Made by a program: the position numbers and the translations under genes
Shown: one piece after another, positions 6,772-8,043 of the stretch
Layout: every line of letters starts with the position of its first letter
How positions within the stretch are numbered: the first letter of the stretch is position 1
Notes under the pieces: generated by a model
The model's input: the letters and a program-made list of their open reading frames with translations, nothing else
Told to the model about the DNA's origin: nothing
Database searches by the model: none
Source of the DNA: Pseudomonadota bacterium
Lineage (GTDB): Bacteria > Pseudomonadota > Gammaproteobacteria > Burkholderiales > Burkholderiaceae_F
Direction: 5' to 3'
DNA: 8,043 bases
Assembly (NCBI GenBank): GCA_023443095.1
Contig: JAEZVV010000114.1
Coordinates: forward strand, 1 to 8,043

Positions 6772-8043
6772 CAGGCCTCCTGGTAGCGGTCGACGGTATA
6801 GCGCGCAAATCGCCACTCGAGCTTCCAGTCGTCCGGCTGCAGCCCGGCCTTGCGTTTGAGCTGGCGAATGAACTCGCGCGGCGCCGGCAGCTGCTGCCAG
6901 ACCTGCGGCAGAAAAGTGGCGCGTTGCGTCCCGGCTTCGATCACCAGGCCGTCGATTGCGGGCCGCAGTTCGGCGGCGAGCTGGTCCTCGTTGGTGACCG
7001 CGATGACTTCGGTCGGCGACAAGACCGAGACCTCGATTTTCACGACCTCCAGTTCGGCGAGCGGGAGCGGAGCAAAGCGCGGGTCGTGCAAGGCCGCCGC
7101 CCGCGCATGGGCGACGACGTCTTCGCCCAGCGGCCGCACCGCGGTCAGGCCGCCGACGCAACCCCGCAGTTCGCCCGAATTCTGGTGCAGGCTGACGAAG
7201 CTGGCCGCGCGCCGGGCCAGCCAGGGCACCGCCGGGGGCGCGGGCGCGGCGCTCTCCTGTAAAGCCGACCGGATCGACTGCCGTGCCAGTCCGGTGAGGG
7301 TGCGGGCGCGTTCGTCGTGGCCGGGGCCGGCTTCGTCGTTGGCGGCCGCCCGCAGGACGAGCGCGGCATAACCGACCACGCTGTCGTCGCGGCGGGAGAC
7401 CGGCCCGCTATTGGCCTGTGCCAGCAGCTCGGCGCTCAGGCCGTGGCGTCTTGCGGCCAGCAGCAGGCCGTTGAGCGGCGCCGCGCCGCAGGCCTGTTCG
7501 GGGTCGAGGGTCGGGTCGAGCTTGAGCAAGGTCCGGATCGTGATGGCATCGGCCACGCGGCCGGCGTCGGACGGCAGGTAATGCGAGAGGTCCGAACTGA
7601 CCACGATCAGGGTCTCGTCGCCGCCCCAGACTTGTTCCAGCACTTCGGCCACCTGGGCGGGACTGGCCTGGCCGACCAGAAGGGGCAGTAGTTCGAAATC
7701 GCCCAGAACCGTCTGCAGGAAGGGCAGTTGGACTTCGATCGAATGCTCGAGCTGGTGCGGGAAGTCGTTGATGGAAACCTGGGGCAGAGCGTCGAGCGCT
7801 TCGATCGCGCCTTGAGCCAGGCGCACCTCGCCCAGCGGCGTTGCAAACGCCCGCACCGAAGGCAGGGCGATGCCGGCGACCGCTGCCCGGTGCGCCGGCC
7901 CGAGCAGGACCACGCGCCGGATGCCCTGGGCCCACGGCGCCAGACTGGCGTAAGCGGCAGCCGCGGTGACGCCTGAATACGAATAACCGGCGTGCGGAAC
8001 GATCAGGGCCTTGGGCCGGCGCGAGCCGGCGCGGCCCCCCGCC
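6771..8043 (-). CDS. MEMO-AMMECR1 fusion protein of the AmmeMemoRadiSam system (5' end outside window)
   Basis: The frame is open through the right edge; 423 residues are visible, and perhaps 30-40 N-terminal residues are missing, judged from the usual distance to the VPHAGY motif. Residues about 10-232 form a MEMO domain (family of human MEMO1 and bacterial AmrB). Putative metal ligands are all present: His17 in VPHAGYSYSG, His51 in LLGPAH, His154 in SSDLSHY and Cys185 in ACGAAPLNGLL. The signature EHSIEVQLPFLQ is at 99-110. After a linker, residues about 245-423 form an AMMECR1 domain (AmrA) with the conserved LRGCVGGL (292-299), DPRFAPL (320-326) and EVSVLSP (337-343). The two proteins are separate genes in many bacteria; here they are one polypeptide, encoded directly upstream of the radical SAM partner with a one-base stop/start overlap. 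This supports a physical complex of all three activities. The function of the system is not established to my knowledge. The promoter lies beyond the window. Confidence 0.93.
   Translation of the reverse strand, partial: AGGRAGSRRPKALIVPHAGYSYSGVTAAAAYASLAPWAQGIRRVVLLGPAHRAAVAGIALPSVRAFATPLGEVRLAQGAIEALDALPQVSINDFPHQLEHSIEVQLPFLQTVLGDFELLPLLVGQASPAQVAEVLEQVWGGDETLIVVSSDLSHYLPSDAGRVADAITIRTLLKLDPTLDPEQACGAAPLNGLLLAARRHGLSAELLAQANSGPVSRRDDSVVGYAALVLRAAANDEAGPGHDERARTLTGLARQSIRSALQESAAPAPPAVPWLARRAASFVSLHQNSGELRGCVGGLTAVRPLGEDVVAHARAAALHDPRFAPLPLAELEVVKIEVSVLSPTEVIAVTNEDQLAAELRPAIDGLVIEAGTQRATFLPQVWQQLPAPREFIRQLKRKAGLQPDDWKLEWRFARYTVDRYQEA
6776..6781 (-). promoter_or_regulatory. Strong ribosome binding site AGGAGG for the radical SAM gene
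   Basis: Read on the minus strand, AGGAGG lies 4 bases before the ATG at 6771, inside the last codons of the MEMO-AMMECR1 gene. It is the only textbook Shine-Dalgarno in the window and fixes the start of the radical SAM protein. Confidence 0.8.

Noticed and set aside
6772..7161. 130-residue N-terminal extension of the radical SAM protein
   Set aside because: It lies in an alternative frame inside the AMMECR1 coding region, and a strong ribosome site marks the ATG at 6771.

Overview
The window is GC-rich, densely packed chromosomal DNA of Proteobacterial character. The gene content and style suggest a betaproteobacterium, perhaps of the Azoarcus/Thauera (Rhodocyclales) type; this placement is an inference, since there is no rRNA or other marker gene here. 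Six protein-coding genes fill almost the whole window. I see no tRNA, rRNA, CRISPR array, insertion sequence or phage gene.

Left part, minus strand, 4777 down to 1: the beginning of a Pel exopolysaccharide operon, transcribed right to left as galE, pelA, pelB. GalE (UDP-sugar 4-epimerase) carries Cys305 at the position that decides whether N-acetylated UDP-sugars fit. It is therefore predicted to make UDP-GalNAc, the precursor of Pel. PelA is a complete 938-residue periplasmic protein with an N-terminal GH114 glycosidase domain and a polysaccharide deacetylase domain. The catalytic residues of both can be located. PelB enters as its first 330 residues (inner-membrane anchor plus the start of the TPR region) and runs off the left edge. 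The three genes overlap: galE and pelA share ATGA, and pelA and pelB overlap by 71 bases. They are probably one translationally coupled unit whose remaining genes (pelC onward) would lie beyond position 1.

Middle: a 169-base divergent intergenic region (4778-4946) with two inverted repeats separates galE from a plus-strand gene at 4947-5678. That gene encodes an unrecognised 243-residue protein with one N-terminal membrane helix, a Pro/Ala-rich linker and a C-terminal domain that looks like a degenerate Mrr-type restriction endonuclease fold.

Right part, minus strand, 8043 down to 5683: a two-gene AmmeMemoRadiSam cassette. A MEMO-AMMECR1 fusion protein (5' end outside the window) is followed, with a TGATG junction and a strong AGGAGG ribosome binding site, by its partner radical SAM enzyme. 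The chemistry of this widely conserved system is, to my knowledge, not established. The radical SAM gene ends tail-to-tail with the plus-strand gene, only 4 bases apart.

The Pel operon and the AmmeMemoRadiSam cassette look like independent units that happen to be neighbours. The most interesting items are the Pel-dedicated GalE specificity switch, the orphan membrane-anchored Mrr-like protein between the two units, and the fused AmmeMemoRadiSam cassette.
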